This document shows, in pieces, positions 49,401 to 62,700 of a stretch of 64,000 nucleotides of DNA (position 1 is the first letter of the stretch; the number at the start of each line of letters is the position of its first letter). Origin of the DNA: Ectocarpus siliculosus (lineage: Eukaryota > Sar > Phaeophyceae > Ectocarpales > Ectocarpaceae); assembly GCA_000310025.1 (NCBI GenBank), contig FN649731.1, positions 1,026,823 through 1,090,822 on the forward strand. Reading direction: 5' to 3'. The notes under the pieces are model-generated. The model did not search any database. It saw only the letters and a list, made by a program, of their open reading frames with translations, and was not told the origin of the DNA. Both the position numbers and the translations under genes were made by a program.

Positions 49401-52400
49401 GGAGGACCCGAACGCTGCCGTTTTTCAATAACGCGAACACTGCACACAAAACAGGACAAAACAGAAACACAAATAGCAGCATCACTCGCCTCTCGCATGT
49501 TCTGTCCCTTCTCCAGTCGGGCATTGGCCTTGCCCTTCTGCATTGACACTGGGAACGGCATGAGCATTCCCTCCGTTACCGCAGCTCTGACGTTGTTTCT
49601 CAAACGGAAGGGGCCGATGAGCGCCTCCAGTGCGTTTTCGGCCGCTTTCACCCTCTCTTCCGCCTACGCGTTAGTTCCACATCAAGAGTCGCAACAGACG
49701 TGGTGTTCCTAGGAGTCGCCCAAATGTGCCCTTCAACCCATCGACGCAGCACCGATCGGCTTCTCAACTACTGGGGACAGAGCCGTGAGTTCCTGCGCAA
49801 TAGGTCAAGGTTTGGCCTTACCTTCTCCCGCTCTTGTTGATGGTTTTGGACCGCACGTTTCGCCTTTCGCGAAATCTGCTGCAGTTCCTCTTTGTGTGCC
49901 GCGCTCACCCCTCCTTTCGCCCGAGCATGCTGCCGGGCGGGATCGAGAACAAATGTGGAGTGCGCGTGTAGAATTACGGTGGTTCACACACATGCTTTGA
50001 TGGGGGCGCGTTCAATTTTCCATCCCGCGGGGAGTGGTATGGGCGAAGTCCTATCATCATACTTTCATGGACTCTTCATCATCTTCCGAGTTGAGGAGAT
50101 GGGCTCTATCGCCTCGTTTTCGTCAGCTATGTCCCCTACGCTGTGTCTCTCTTGGGGTTGCTGGTAAAAGCGATTTTACAACTCCATGAGTGGTGGGTCT
50201 TTTGGGGGGTGTAGATCCGGTAGGTGGGTCGCATTCAAAGAAGTAGCATCGGACCCCGGAAGTTCGTTTCTTGTCCTGAGGAACACACCAAAGGACATAC
50301 TGGATAGATGTACGTCAGGTGTTATTTATAGACAACAACGTCAAGGAGATCCCGTTGAGAGTTCAGCAGGAACGAAGACGCCTCTCTCTGAACTTTGATA
50401 CACTCTCACCTGGTAAACCCCTACGGCTTTGTCTCGCAACCTCTCGTACTTTCTTTGTTTTCGGCTCTCCATTCGTAGCCGGATCAATTCACCGCCTAAC
50501 CTCAATCGCGCCGCATGCACCTTCCAACGGCCTTTACGCTTGGTCTTCTTCGCGAAGAACTCCTGGGAGTTTGTAGTAGGGTTCACAAAGCTTCTTTGAC
50601 CAGTGTTTCGTAGTGGCACCGTGATAGTATGTGTTGAAAACGATAACAAGAGCCGAATGCATGTAGTCGAGTTGCACAGCATCATGATGTGCAACCACCC
50701 TTCATTTGCTCAAAACTATGATAAACAACACGCACGTTTTCGCAAAAAAACAGAAGAAACGTTGCCTGATTCAAGGGAGTGGTTGCATTGAAAGGTATGG
50801 CGATAATAGATTAATATGTCAATGGTCAACCACAACTGAAACTCGCCTGTTCCCGGACCATCTTAGCCCCTTCGTGCCATCCAAACGTGGGTCTAACGAT
50901 GTCCATGATCGTGGATTGCCACCACCTGAACACCGTCGAAATCGAGCAATGTTTATAGGAACTCCAAGCGCAGGAAGGTAGGCGCGAGCCAACCATGAAT
51001 CCCCCACGGATATTTTGTGAATGCCGTTGGACGGGGTAATCATCAAAGAGATGATTCAAAACTTGATCCTCCATCGAAGACGCTCGGCGATTGTCTCACG
51101 CGAATGTATCCACTGTAGCATCTTTCCAAGCACGAGGCCAAGCCGTCACTGGTCGCTGTGCTTTGCTAGAAGATGAGGCGATCAACGCGTCCCAAAAACT
51201 ATGTGCGGTACTAGCCCGACCATACCCAGAGCCAGCTTTCGCGAGGTTGACGTTTGTTCTTCTCCAATACCCTCCGTCTTTCATAGGCATACCTACCATC
51301 TCTCCTATCACAGTTGAGCGACTACGGGACGGAAGCTGTGGTTGAGGCGAGCCGTCTCTTCTACTGAATTACTCCCGCATGAATGCTACAGCAACACGAC
51401 CGTACCTTGGATATTGCTTGAGGACAATCTCCTGGTTCGTATCGGACTTGAGAAGACGCGCCTTGCCGAAATAGCGAGCAACCTTGTACGTAAGTTTCTT
51501 TCGGATCTGCTCGCACGGTTGTCGGACGATCGATATTTATTAGCGAATCTTGCACAGCAATAGGGTTGTTGAGTATTCAACATTCGGCAGACACTAAGAC
51601 TGTTTTGAACGCACAGTGTGCAAAGCTCCTCGCGGGCGATCCGCTTGCTTTCGCCTAGAAAAAAGTGAACGTATCACCTGCATTTGAATAGAAAGGACAC
51701 AAACTGTTGACCAATGTCGGTGAAACCGAATGGCATACAGCGAAGAGAAAACACTGACTTTGGGTAAGAACCCTCCCCCGAGCCAACCGTTGCGTAAAGC
51801 ACATCAAAACATGGTTCAGTTGGTGATTCCGAAGTTGGCTCCTTCGACGGTAGTCTCCTATCCGAAACGCACACGGCAAACGAGTTGTTTGTCGAAATTG
51901 CAACAGCTGCACAAGCGGGGGTACGCTTTCCCGTAAAAAACTTCGTGGTGCATCAAGCAGGAACTTGCTGAAGATAGACGGAACTGCAGTGCAGACCTGC
52001 TCGTAAGAATCATTATACGAAACAAGATATCGAGCCTCAGAATGGTTTCGAACGCTTAAAATGGAGAATGCTTGGTCTCAACTGCCGGCATCGCACTCAA
52101 TTCTTTCCTTTGGCTGCAATAGCAGGTGATTAATCGTTGAGATACTGTCAGGCTTTGAATCAAGGTAGGTGTTTCTCACGTCTGGGCCAGCAAGTTGTTG
52201 CTTCTTCGTTCAAGCAATACCATCAACGTAAATCTGTTAGGGAGGATGGAGGATCATATTTGTACGAAACCTGGCCTGTATTTGCCTTTCTCCTGTCCCT
52301 CAGGTCGGGTTGTACACGGAGAAATCGAGCTGAAGGCTGTCTACATGTCTCTCCCGATGGTTGCTTCATACCTGATCGTCCTTGTGGCGTTGTATTTTCC

Positions 52401-55400
52401 ACAGAAGGTGTTGATCCATCAAATGTCTTCGCCTCTTTCTCGCCAGATAGCCCCTCCACACTGCCTGGAAAATGCAAAGGGAACAACGACAAGAATCAGT
52501 GAATTGGCCATGATCCGCTGCGTACTATATCGCCGACCTCTAAATAAACACTAGGGAATGAAAGAGACTGTTGTTTTATGTAGTACAACAATAAGAAGAA
52601 TTGCCACCGGCAACGTCCGGTGACCACATCAGCTTGTGTGGACTAGACCGATTCAGTTTCATGGCGGAAAAGCCCCAGTTCTATCATTCACTTGCGGCAT
52701 ACGGAATAGGCGCCCAAATACCTGGATTTTGATGGCAGCGGCAAGCATTTTCTTGTCTCTCGACCTCTTGCCGGTGGCCGCGGACTCCGCCTTCATCCAG
52801 AGCTCCCTCGCCCTCGACGATTGCTCTTCCTTCAAACGCTTGAGCTTTAGCGATCGGAACCCTACCGCCTCGATCCTTCATTTATCCGAACATCAAGAAT
52901 GCTGAAATGAGGCAACTATGTCGTCCATTCACTGTGGGGCATAGGTAGAACGTCTAGTCCAACGAAACATGCAGAAAACAGCAGCACCCGCCGCCCCAGA
53001 GACAGTACAAACACGAACATAAACAGCCACCCGAAATAACACATCGTTGTTAAAGTCGGACGGCCGACTGACAGCCTCAACTCCGCCCAAAGGGCTGACA
53101 AAACCAACACCGAAACACCGATGTGTTGACCATCGCCATCGACAAGGTGTACGGTGAAGATGCCAGTTTGTAGACGACTGTGATGAAATGTTCGGCGGCA
53201 TGAACTGCGATCGAGGTGGGACGGTATCCACACACCGGTGTTCGGCGAGTTGGTCGGGCAGGAGGTAGTGGTGGCGAGCTTCCAGGCACCGTTTGCAAAG
53301 AAGCAGACATCCTTCAGTATCGCACCCAAAGCACTGGAAAGCCTGTTTTCAATCACGGCGCATAAAGTCGACAGTAATGCCAATGCTCTCAAGGAAATCG
53401 AAGTTTCAGGAATTATGTCGAGGACACATGCCACCGTCTGGAAGCACGCTCTGCTGATTGGCGTGTGCCGTCTATAGGCGGCGTTTCTCTCGGCCGCAAC
53501 GGGAATCGAAGTGATACAAACGAGAAAGGAGACAGCCCGCGATGACCATGCGATAACCGTACGTTTGCTCCATGTGCCGATAACGGTGGATCACAACGCC
53601 GAGCACTTCGAAGGTCGTGGAAATGTCAATGTAGACACCATTGAAGTGGAATAATAAATCAATGTCGAACCACAACGTCCTATGTAGCAATGCCAAAGCA
53701 TCGCTCCGTTTCCCTTCCCTTTGCTATCCCACCGCTCGTACTACTACGCATCGCAATCTTGTCTACCTTTGAGCCCCCATCCCAGCATTGTGACCAAAGA
53801 TGTACGATGTGCAGTTGATCTGCGTCACAAAGTAAGCCCCAGCACACCGTACATGGCTCCCTTTATCTATCCGTAATACCGCGTGTACTCATTGTTGCAC
53901 CTGTGCCCTGTCCCCGCAATCATGGCACATTCCAACGAGCGGCTCGAAGGTGTGGCGCCTGATTCTCCCTTTGCGGTGAATGTGCGCAAAGCAGGACACG
54001 CAAAAGTTGTCGCCGCACTGCTGGCAATGCTTCACGGCCACCTGTAGGTTTAACACAAAAAAATGAGAGAGCGAGAGAGAATGGCTGCTCATCGTCGCGC
54101 CGCGCGGACAGGAAAGGACGTGGCTGCTTTTTTCCTTGATTGCCAGCGAGAGCATTCTCGGTTGTTCAAATTGATGGTGAAAAAGCTGGGCAGGTGACGC
54201 CGATGGCCTCGACGGCTTGAGGCCTTTCATGTACACCCGACCGTCGGTTCAAACTTGTGAGCAGCGAAAGATGAAAGGGTCTCGCAATTGTTCCGTTGTT
54301 GCCCATTGCATTGGCAAGGCCTGGTCTGGTATATACGTGTAACAAGATTGCGTGACAGATACGGTGGTGCCACCAGCAAGCTGTCAGTTTCGGAACCCGT
54401 AGCACAACATAAAAGGATCGGTTTAGGATGTGCTAAAAACATCTGTGGTGGGAATGCAATGACGAAATTCCAAAAACCCGAACTTCGCTGGTACGAAATC
54501 AATCCAATCTCAACCAGCTTTAATCGTACCTGAAAGCTGCATTCTTCACACATCTCGATCGGCACTCGGAGATGAGTAGAGGCATTGCCGGTGCGGTGGA
54601 TTCGGTCGACGCAGAGATGGCACAGCATGTCTTCGTCGCAGTCCGCGCAAATTCTGCAAAGAGCACAACATCGCGGCACAACCCACGCATGAAAAGCGCA
54701 TCCGCGTGATATCTCGTACTATTCAGGTGACGGTCTAGACTACAGAACTCCAGGACTCGGTCAATTTCACCCAAAAAAATGCCCAAAGCTGGGTGTGCAT
54801 GCGAGATACGCGGTACATGTTGCCGACGCATTCCGCACAGATTTTCGGGGGCAAGCGGAGGCGCTTCAGCGGCGTCGCACCGTGTTTTCTGGTTCTCCAA
54901 ACTCATCTCCTACGCCATCGAGTGACATGTGCCCGTGCACGTCCTCGAGACTTGGTCAGTGAAAAAGTTGCGGGCCATGGTTGGGGCACGATATCAGCAT
55001 CGATGTTTGCTGTTCGACTATGTCACGCACTCACTCGGTGGCCACTTCTTCGGCGCACTCGTGGCACATCGGCACCATGATCTCCTCTCCCGCGGGGACG
55101 ACGACCGCCGTGGAGATGTCGAACTTTCCCAGAATCTTAGGCTTCGTCCAAGACGACTTCCCTGTCTCGAGGTTTTGCAGAAAAAGCCATCAACAAAAAC
55201 GACGAAAAGACAAACAGCAAACAGCATCCCCAAGCTCGAGACATGGTGGGGAGGCCGAGCACCGAGTGACAAGGAGATATCGTGACGTTCCTACATGGGA
55301 TGCCAAGAGTAGGCGCAACGTGTTCATGGTAGGGTGAATGAAGCGACCGTTTCATGCAGCAAGCCGTGCGATTATCATTTTCTTGAAACGTATGGTCGGC

Positions 55401-56342
55401 ACACTGCCAATATTCCCAGCCATGGCAAGAGACCATAGCAACGTCGTTCTCCGTCGCTTTCTGCCGTCGCTCCCTACCAGCGTGCTTCGTCATCCGGTTT
55501 CACACGAGCTACCAAATTGTAGTCATTGTCCCGAACGAATCCTACCTGTTCTCGACAAAATCGGCAACTATATCTGGAAGGTTTGAATGCCTGAGATACT
55601 CGGCAACTCCATCTAGGAATTGCGTCAAAGGTTGATGATGTGGGCCGGTCGACCGGCATGGGTTTCTCGGCTCAGTTTTCTTCTCCGGTCCGTACACCCT
55701 CATATTCGATCCAGTTATCATCGAATTATGTAGCTCTGTCCCTCCCTGTCTCTTCTGGGGTGAGCAGCTGGCCCCTTGCCCTTTTACCTGTTTTTGGGTC
55801 AAAATAGTACTCGGCCCCGGTGAGGCCGTCCAAGCACCGGTAGTACCGCTTCATCGCCAACTTTGCCGCTCGCGTCCGAGCTGCAAACGCCCGCATCCTG
55901 TAGTTGGAGAGGGAGGGGATTCGCAACAGATACAGAACGGAGACATGGGTAAAACATTTGCTGAACTGGCTGCGAACCAACGCAGCAATTGTCTAGCACA
56001 AGGGCTACTCGTGGGCCATTCGATGCCCCCTGCAATAAATTCTACGCGATCCATCCAAACACTTTGTTCTGGCATACTAAATATCTCCACGAATAGAGTC
56101 CTGAGAGTGAACCGTGCAACGCCCGGCCTCGTGTTGCTGTGCGTTTTCACCCGCCTTGTTTGCAGCAATGACGCAGCCCAGTTGAGCCTTGCATCATGCC
56201 GGTGAAGCTCCCGCCGCCCCGATGCCTCCCGCGCCAGTGCCCTCCCGGAGCAACCCCTCGCCACGCAGGCCTGCACCACCATGGCCGCCGCTTCGAGTCG
56301 GTCGAGGGCGCGCCGTCTTGCCCCTCTTCCCTCGGCCTCCAT
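43490..56342 (-). CDS. Large IQ / WW-like / B-box scaffold protein
   Basis: Minus-strand exons, 5' to 3': 56342-56155, 55897-55788, 55161-55035, about 54888 onward, 54653-54530, 54041-53901, about 52861-52722, 50562-50410, 49929-49822, 49663-49490, 48967-48608, possibly two at about 48122 and 47.2 kb, 46750-46513, 46086-45930, 45686-45528, 44845-44681, 44178-44070 and 43767-43490 (TAG). Most neighbours agree in phase. From the N-terminus: IQ motifs (AAMVVQACVARG; AASLLQTRMRAFAAR), a WW-like module (YYRCLDGLTGAEYYFDPKTG, completed as KSSWTKPKILG), B-box-like C-x2-C/H fingers (MCHEC, ICAEC, ICADCDEDMLCHLC, HCQQCGDNFCVSCFAHIH), another IQ motif split by an intron (AAAIKIQ/EFFAKKTKR), basic coiled coil, a compact segment (VGYIKVDLDTPTPVLREFI then HFVMEDTTGEIV) and an acidic tail (GSDLEEDEDDPF). 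Over 1,000 residues are expected. IQ motifs bind calmodulin; WW and B-box modules bind proteins. Exons at 54.9, 52.9 and 48.1-47.1 kb are uncertain, and the locus could be two genes. Confidence 0.65.
46176..46512 (-). other. Open extension of the 46750-46513 exon, possible alternative C-terminus
   Basis: If the donor at 46512 is not used, the frame continues without a stop to TAA at 46178-46176, adding about 110 residues. The last part is protein-like (GYLGYGGQKFDKMLAGEERN). The spliced alternative 46513 to 46086 is also in phase. Either a retained-intron isoform or a separate gene end is possible. Confidence 0.4.
48968..49489 (-). other. Probable GC..AG intron
   Basis: Exon 49663-49490 ends cgagag followed by GCGAGT, and the next exon starts at 48967 after catgacag. 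Both exons are whole codons long (58 and 120) and the join keeps the frame. No GT donor gives the same result. Confidence 0.45.
55898..56154 (-). other. Probable GC..AG intron inside an IQ motif
   Basis: Joining at aacaag|GCGGGT with the acceptor ctacag gives an uninterrupted IQ motif (LLQTRMRAFAAR) in phase with the WW-like module. The nearby GT donor (AGGCGG|GTGAAA) would break the phase. Confidence 0.4.
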
Positions 56343-56786
56343 CTCTGAGCACGCCTATGACGACGACGGCAAGGATAGGTGGGCATGGTTTCTCGCGGGC
56401 GGCCCTTGTCGTGCTGCCGCTCTGGTCGATATGGTTGTTCTATTGAGCGGACAATGATCATTTATTCACTCCGCACATGCGTGCCTGCTGGCGTTCAACA
56501 GGTCCCTGCCAACTAGTACGAGGCGCGATGGCGGGCGTGTAGAAGTACCTCCTACAATTGTTTTTTAACAAGGAAATTTGAAATGGTGAACGAAAGCATT
56601 TACATTTCTGACAACGCCCAGGAACCAGACCTGGAGCAGATGCCAGGGAGAGAAAACATGTTGTTGGCGGTAAAATGGTGGCAATCGCCACACAACAATG
56701 TATCCAACCTCCCCGTTCCGCTAACTGACGTCGGTTCAGGCTGAAGCGTACTAGCTGCCGCAGAAAAACTATGTTTATTAATGGAG
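56343..56786. other. Intergenic region between two tandem minus-strand genes
   Basis: The 444 bp between the stop of the IQ/p25-alpha gene and the ATG of the scaffold gene should hold the 3' end of the first and the promoter of the second. No clear TATA box was seen. Confidence 0.45.
56774..56779 (-). terminator. Candidate poly(A) signal of the IQ/p25-alpha gene
   Basis: AATAAA on the minus strand, eight bases after the TGA stop at 56787-56789. It supports the end of that gene, though the spacing is short. Confidence 0.4.
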
Positions 56787-59700
56787 TCATGAAAACAATT
56801 CTCGGTTTGTTGAACGAGCGTGTCTCATGATCGGTAGCAGCATGTTTGGCGCCGACTCCCTCACCTCCTTCCCGGCTTGAGAGTTGACGAAGACGAACTT
56901 TTGTAGAAGAACCAGCAAGCGCTGGTCGTCTGGTCGAAATCCCCCTAGGCATTCAACCTCGGCCGTTTCGGCCGTTGCCCCCTCTCCCGCTGCTTTGGCC
57001 CCAGCCACTTTAGCCGTGGCCCCGCCACCTGCGGGGCTCTTCGCCCCAGCAGCACCGGGTCGTCCCGAAAGCTTTGCTGCTTTTTCCGCTCGATTTTCGG
57101 TCGTCGGGGTCCTGGAGTTCTCCGCCCTGCTTCTTTTCCCGTCTGCGTTCGTGGGAGACGTCGCCTCGCCTCTCGCGGAGCGGTTGTAGGGCCGCTTTGA
57201 TTTTTTTCCGACGCCGCTCCCACGGTCGGCTTCAACCAATGAGGAGACGGCAGTAGTAGCACCTGGGATGGCTCTGACGAGCACGGCAACACTTTCTTCC
57301 TGTGCTGCCGCGGCGGCGGCGTCCCCCAGCCTACGGAGGTCTGGGTGCTGCGTGCCGATATCGTCCAGCGCAGCTAAGAAGCTCGGATACGGGAGATGAC
57401 TCAGGTCCTGTTTTATTCCCCAAGATCCGACGGTCCGAAAAAAGGCGCGCACTTTGTCGATTTACCCCTAATCTAACCCTGTGTGCGGGCTGTCTACGCG
57501 GACGTAGGAAGAAACATTTGTAGGCGCTGTGGTTGATGTGCCATTGAACAAGTTCGTATCCACGACGGCCAGTGAGAAACGCCGTGGGTCGATTGTGGTT
57601 CCATTCTAGGGTTGTTCCTGCTATGTATTTGTTTCGAGCTTGCAACCCGGAACGCAAGCAAATCGTGTGAAGGGAGGAAATTCAGTTCCGAATGATTTTG
57701 TCGAGCATGTGCCGTCGCCTAGCAGAGCATGTACTGTTAGTTTGCACTCAGTCGTTCGCCTATTGTACGGATGTGGACACAATGCGTGGCAAATACATGC
57801 AACATACCCTGGGTTTCAGCCTGGAGAAGGAAATCTCCACCCGTTGCACTGGAAAGCGCTTATCGATGATGCCGGCGTCTTTGCACAAGGCCGTCAGCTT
57901 GGCGACCACCATTCTGCCGGTATTTCGCCGATCTCCGAATCGGCAGTACTTCATGAACGTCTGCATGTCAATGGTGGAGGCAAACAGCAATGGTGTGGAC
58001 TTCATTGGTTTCTGGGTTGGGATGAAGGTCTCGAAATACCGATCTTGCTGCAGAGTAGTAACGTCACAAGTTTCTATTGAATCGTGCTGCGCCGCCGCAC
58101 ATCGTGTTGCCATGCGAGGTCTCGCCGATGGGATATGCATATGATATAAGAACGCGCGGGAACAAGCACGCCTTCGCGCAAGCGTGCTCGCCACTTGCCG
58201 GCTGGGCCAACAGCAAATTGCCCCCCCGCCCCTAGACGTTTCCGACCATGCCTGGCCGTGTCCTACCGTCTACCCGGACACGGCCCCCATTTTTCATACC
58301 CTATGGAGCTCTAGGTCATCATCAAGGTCCTCTGAACGAGCGCCGTTGAGCAGCTCCTCGTCTTCCCGCCTCCGGATTAGCTGCTTCCACCTGTATTTGC
58401 GGCACGAAACATCCTCGTGAGTTCCTCCTCAGTCGATAAGTCCTACAAAATATCGCCTGGAACCAAGTCCGGCGTTTTCCTTCGTTTGAAGGAACAGCTC
58501 AGACTTCATCACCTCATGGTTGTAGAACAGTAGAAAGTCAGGATGTCAAGCTCTGATGTGGAGAACCCTCGAGGCAGTCAGAGCTAGCTGGGAATAAGCC
58601 ACCAGCAGCATAATGTAGCCCCGAATCCACTTTGTTAATTGTTTGACCCCCCGCTCATTGTGATAGGTGTGGTTGGGATGGATGCGTTTCGGTATACACT
58701 AGGCTGTTTGGTCAGGGGTCGCTGCGACTTCACCTCTGTAGGTTAGGAGGCAGTGGGGGGTTAACATAGAAATCTACGACTAGCGGGAAACTCGGTCCAA
58801 CGGCTGGGTCCTTCCTTCGCTCTGCATCGACCATTGACAATAGCATGCCTACAGCCACGGCGCACCTAACGCGCCCTGCCGCTCTCTCCTCGCCGAGGTG
58901 TTGGGTGTAAGTCCTGCGAAACTGGGCCCTCCGACGACCGAGCCATCCGCGGGTCAGTGCCTGGAGCCCTATCACCCACCGACGTGTCTGCATAAACCTG
59001 TCGACACACCCCCAAAAGGTTCTCGTTCATTTTCATGCAATATGTGGTCATTCGTCATTATCGCTGGGTGCTTGTCGCTGTTTTTGATGCGCCGCTTCAT
59101 TTCGGCTTGCTCTCGCTCGTTCGTTGCCCGTTTCTCGTTACTCATTGTTTGGCTGTTGGTTAGAGGCTCGACTCCACGGGGGATCCGCAGAGAGATGGGG
59201 GAGACCAGCGGCACGGCCGATGGAAGGGTCGTGAACTGAGTATCCAACGACATAATATTGTCCTCAGACCACCAATGGGACACCAACCGATTCATAACTA
59301 TTTTGCCATGCTCAAATGAATCGACCTGCCGCGAGATCCTCTACTCCGACTAGGGTGTTGCACAGCAGCAGAGGTTGGGAACGGGCGGTCTAAAGAGTTG
59401 TGAGTCCCCGGCACAGGTCGAATCTACCGTAGGCAGCGGAACCCACCTTCTCCTGGCAATGTAACGCCTTCCCAACGCACGCACAACAACGCCCGCGTTC
59501 CCCTTCGCGGTTGCTCGGTACATGGCCTGCATGCAGACGCCTCTGAACAGGCCTCGACGCCTGGGGCGTGATGGAGTCAGCCAGCAAGACACCAAGCAAC
59601 ATCAGCAAAAACAGCAAGATGAGTGGTAACAAAACCAGGAGCGTCCAAGGGGGGGTCGTATGTCCACAGCCTTCGAGATAAGGAAGTCGCAAAAATCTAT

Positions 59701-62700
59701 GAGGGTGAAAATGTTCCAATCTGCTACGCTTGGTTTCAGTCCGTAGACGCGGGCCAAGATCAGTTTTGGGGCCAGGTAGATGGTGGAATCGGGAGGGGGA
59801 AATTACTTGTGATTGTTGGGGGTTGAGCCAATATGGGGAAAACGAGTGGGAATGCAGTGTTTTCTTTCACGGAGACGACCAGCGCTATTCGGAGACCTTT
59901 GATGCTGACTTCAAAAAAATTGAAACAACCGTATACGGCGAACGTCAACCCCGCTCTACGGGTCTAAGGAGACTGAGAAGGACTGGGCGTGAGGCAACAG
60001 GAAGCATGAGGGGTAGGGAAGCGTGCGTGTGGTACTTCCGCGCAAAGCACGTCTTGTCGCTGGCATGGGAGTGGTCGTCCAGCCCTCTGTACCTCGAAGT
60101 CACGCTGTTGTGTTTTCGATCACGAACGTAGTGTTGGATTCTGATCGCCGCCTTCTCCTCCTTCTCCTGGACAATATTGTTTTGCATCAAACGTGGAAGA
60201 ACGCGTTTGGTTTTTTCATGCCCAGGCCCACTGCAAAGTGTGTAACATGTGAAAGACGTGCAAGGCGTAAGTCTTCACCATTGCCAAGAGGATGAAAGGA
60301 GGACTGCAATCGTGCGAACACTCTCATTTTAATTTCTTGCAGACGGTGTTGCTCTTTGTGGCATATCTTGGCACTAGTACGGATACACCTGGCAACCGTT
60401 CCATCCTCGTCTGCAACCTCATGAAGTGGTAGGTTTGGGGTAATAATGACGGTACCATCCTGCGGTTTCCCTCCAGACGGTCAGGCATCAAGGTTCTAAT
60501 ATATAATGCGCTCTGGAACTTTCTCGTTTTCAATTTTGTCGTTAAACTGATCTCGGAAGCATCGGTACGGGCCATTGTACAACGTGCGTCCTCTGGCTGA
60601 CACAGAGAGCGATACTAACGACGCCAACACATCTGGCGCCCGTCATCATGCGGGGATGGCCAGCACGCCATACTTGCTGACCTTCTTCTTCTTCATGAGC
60701 TTCCCGGAGGCCACTCGTATCATTATCGCTCCCGCAACGGTTGTCGCGGCTTCGTGTTTCTTCCGACTCGCCAGCGTCGTAATAGGAAAGGCCAAGGCCT
60801 TCATCTTCAACGTAGTTTCCGCTGTTCTAGCACCTGTATGCCATCCCAAGCAGAACCGAACAATCATGGGAAGCAGCCAACCGTTCGTCAGTACGTCACT
60901 TTGTTGGCCCTCTCGAGTGCATTCTTCGACCAGCAAGGGATTGTGCTGGATGGAAACACGTTGCTGGTCTGGTCAGCGGCCATAGCTATTACCAGTTCCA
61001 TCAAGTGTTTTGCTCGCCCAACCAATGCTCAAGCGTTTGGCCGGTCCGGCGTACCAAGTTCTTGACTCTGTTAGTGTCCCTAAATGGGCACCCGGGCAAG
61101 AGAAACAACCACTTTGGTGTCCATTTCCCACTCGTCTGGCCCCTTTGTGCATGCCCCTACGGTCTAGCAGATGTGTTGCAAGTTAAAGCGAACAAGAGTC
61201 ATGTGCCCTGGTGCTGGATACGAACGCTCGCCGGGTTCACAGTACCTCCTCGTCTAATCGCCCCAGCCATGACCGAAATCCGTCGCGTCCATCTACCGGT
61301 AGTCCGTACTTTGCCCGCGAGCCCTTTTGCAAGCTGTGCCCTCTCTGCGGCCTGTCTCAATGCGGACGCGGCAGCGAAGACCAGTCGTTGGAAAGGCGTG
61401 GTGGTACCCAGAAAAATATTTTCAGCCTGTACTGGCCCTCGTGTATGCTGTACTTGAGTGGAATCGTCTTTGAATGTCCTCACCAGTTTCGATTTGGATC
61501 ACCTCTACTCAGTTGCCTATCCACCAAACGCCGTCGGCGCCGCAGCCAAGCAACGAGGGAAGCTCTTTTGTTCTCGCGATGCTCTTTCGTCGCATGTCAA
61601 CCAGCACGATTCAAGGCTTGTGGCCACGCTCATTTGCCTCAAGATCTCGGTCCGGTGAAACCATCATCTACCTACACGGAGGACGCTCTTCAGCCCACCG
61701 CTATGTGCAACACTACTTTAGCGCAAACAGACGCAAGTAGCGATCGCGTGGTCCCCATTGTTTCGTCGCGCAAAAAAAACAACTGGCCATCGGAACCCCA
61801 CTTCTTCCTGTGCCGTCGTCCGTGATACGCCCCCTCTTTTATTCACCAATGTGTCTTCCCGGTGTATTATGAACAGGTTGAAAAACGAGTATGACCGTTT
61901 CACAGCCGTCAGTCACCATCGTGAACTTCTCGGTCATCCTTCGTGAGATGATCATAAGGACGAGTTGCGACACACGTCGATATGTGCGGTCTTCTCTTGG
62001 GTCGGATGGACCAATGCCAGTCCAAATCTTTACGTTTGAGAAGGTCCTATCGTTTGCACTGCCCGTGTTGTGGTTTCCCGGCAGTATCTCGATGTTATCT
62101 CCGCTCCTTGTGCTATTCCTTGCTTCGTCTTTACGCTTTGTCACCACCTCAGCTCCACCGAGACCAGTGCAAAAAGTGCCCCATCACTCTCAAGGCTTCA
62201 CTTACGTTCTTTAGGTATACTGTGTTGTTCACCACGCGGGTCAGCTTCGCCCCGGTGCCTGTTATCCTTGCCAACGTCTCCCGGCTGGTCCCAGTTAGCC
62301 TTGTGACCGTGTTCCGGTTGATGCTTCCGAGGCCCGTACCGCCGACGCCGACGCCGCCACCTAGAAGCGACGAAAATATAGCTGGAGCACTCCTGCCTGC
62401 TGCCGCTTGGATGGCTGTACCGTAAGTACCTGGCTTGAGCCTCAATAACCGCCTACGGTATGCCCGCTGATCAACGTGGCGGCGCAAAGGCGGAGGGATG
62501 GGAGGAAACGGGATGAATCAACGGGTTGTGGAAGGAAGCACATTGCAAGGCTTCAGTTGAGGCCGGGGAAAGAAAGGGGGAATTCAGAAACGTGCCTTGA
62601 GGAGGGGACAACGGCAAGGCCTCCTCCTTGGATACGATTGATTCTCATATGCCGTGCCATTGCGCGTGAATTTTATTCCCGGAAAGTTAAGACAAGGCAC

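Noticed and set aside
52916-53696. Long minus- and plus-strand frames within a scaffold-gene intron
   Set aside because: Three frames overlap with hydrophobic or mixed composition and none extends the zinc-finger or IQ pattern.
55542-55640. Minus-strand frame with FLDGVAEYLRHSNLPDIVADF
   Set aside because: It looks coding, but the WW-like module is rebuilt exactly by splicing 55788 to 55161, which leaves this inside the intron. It could be an alternative exon.
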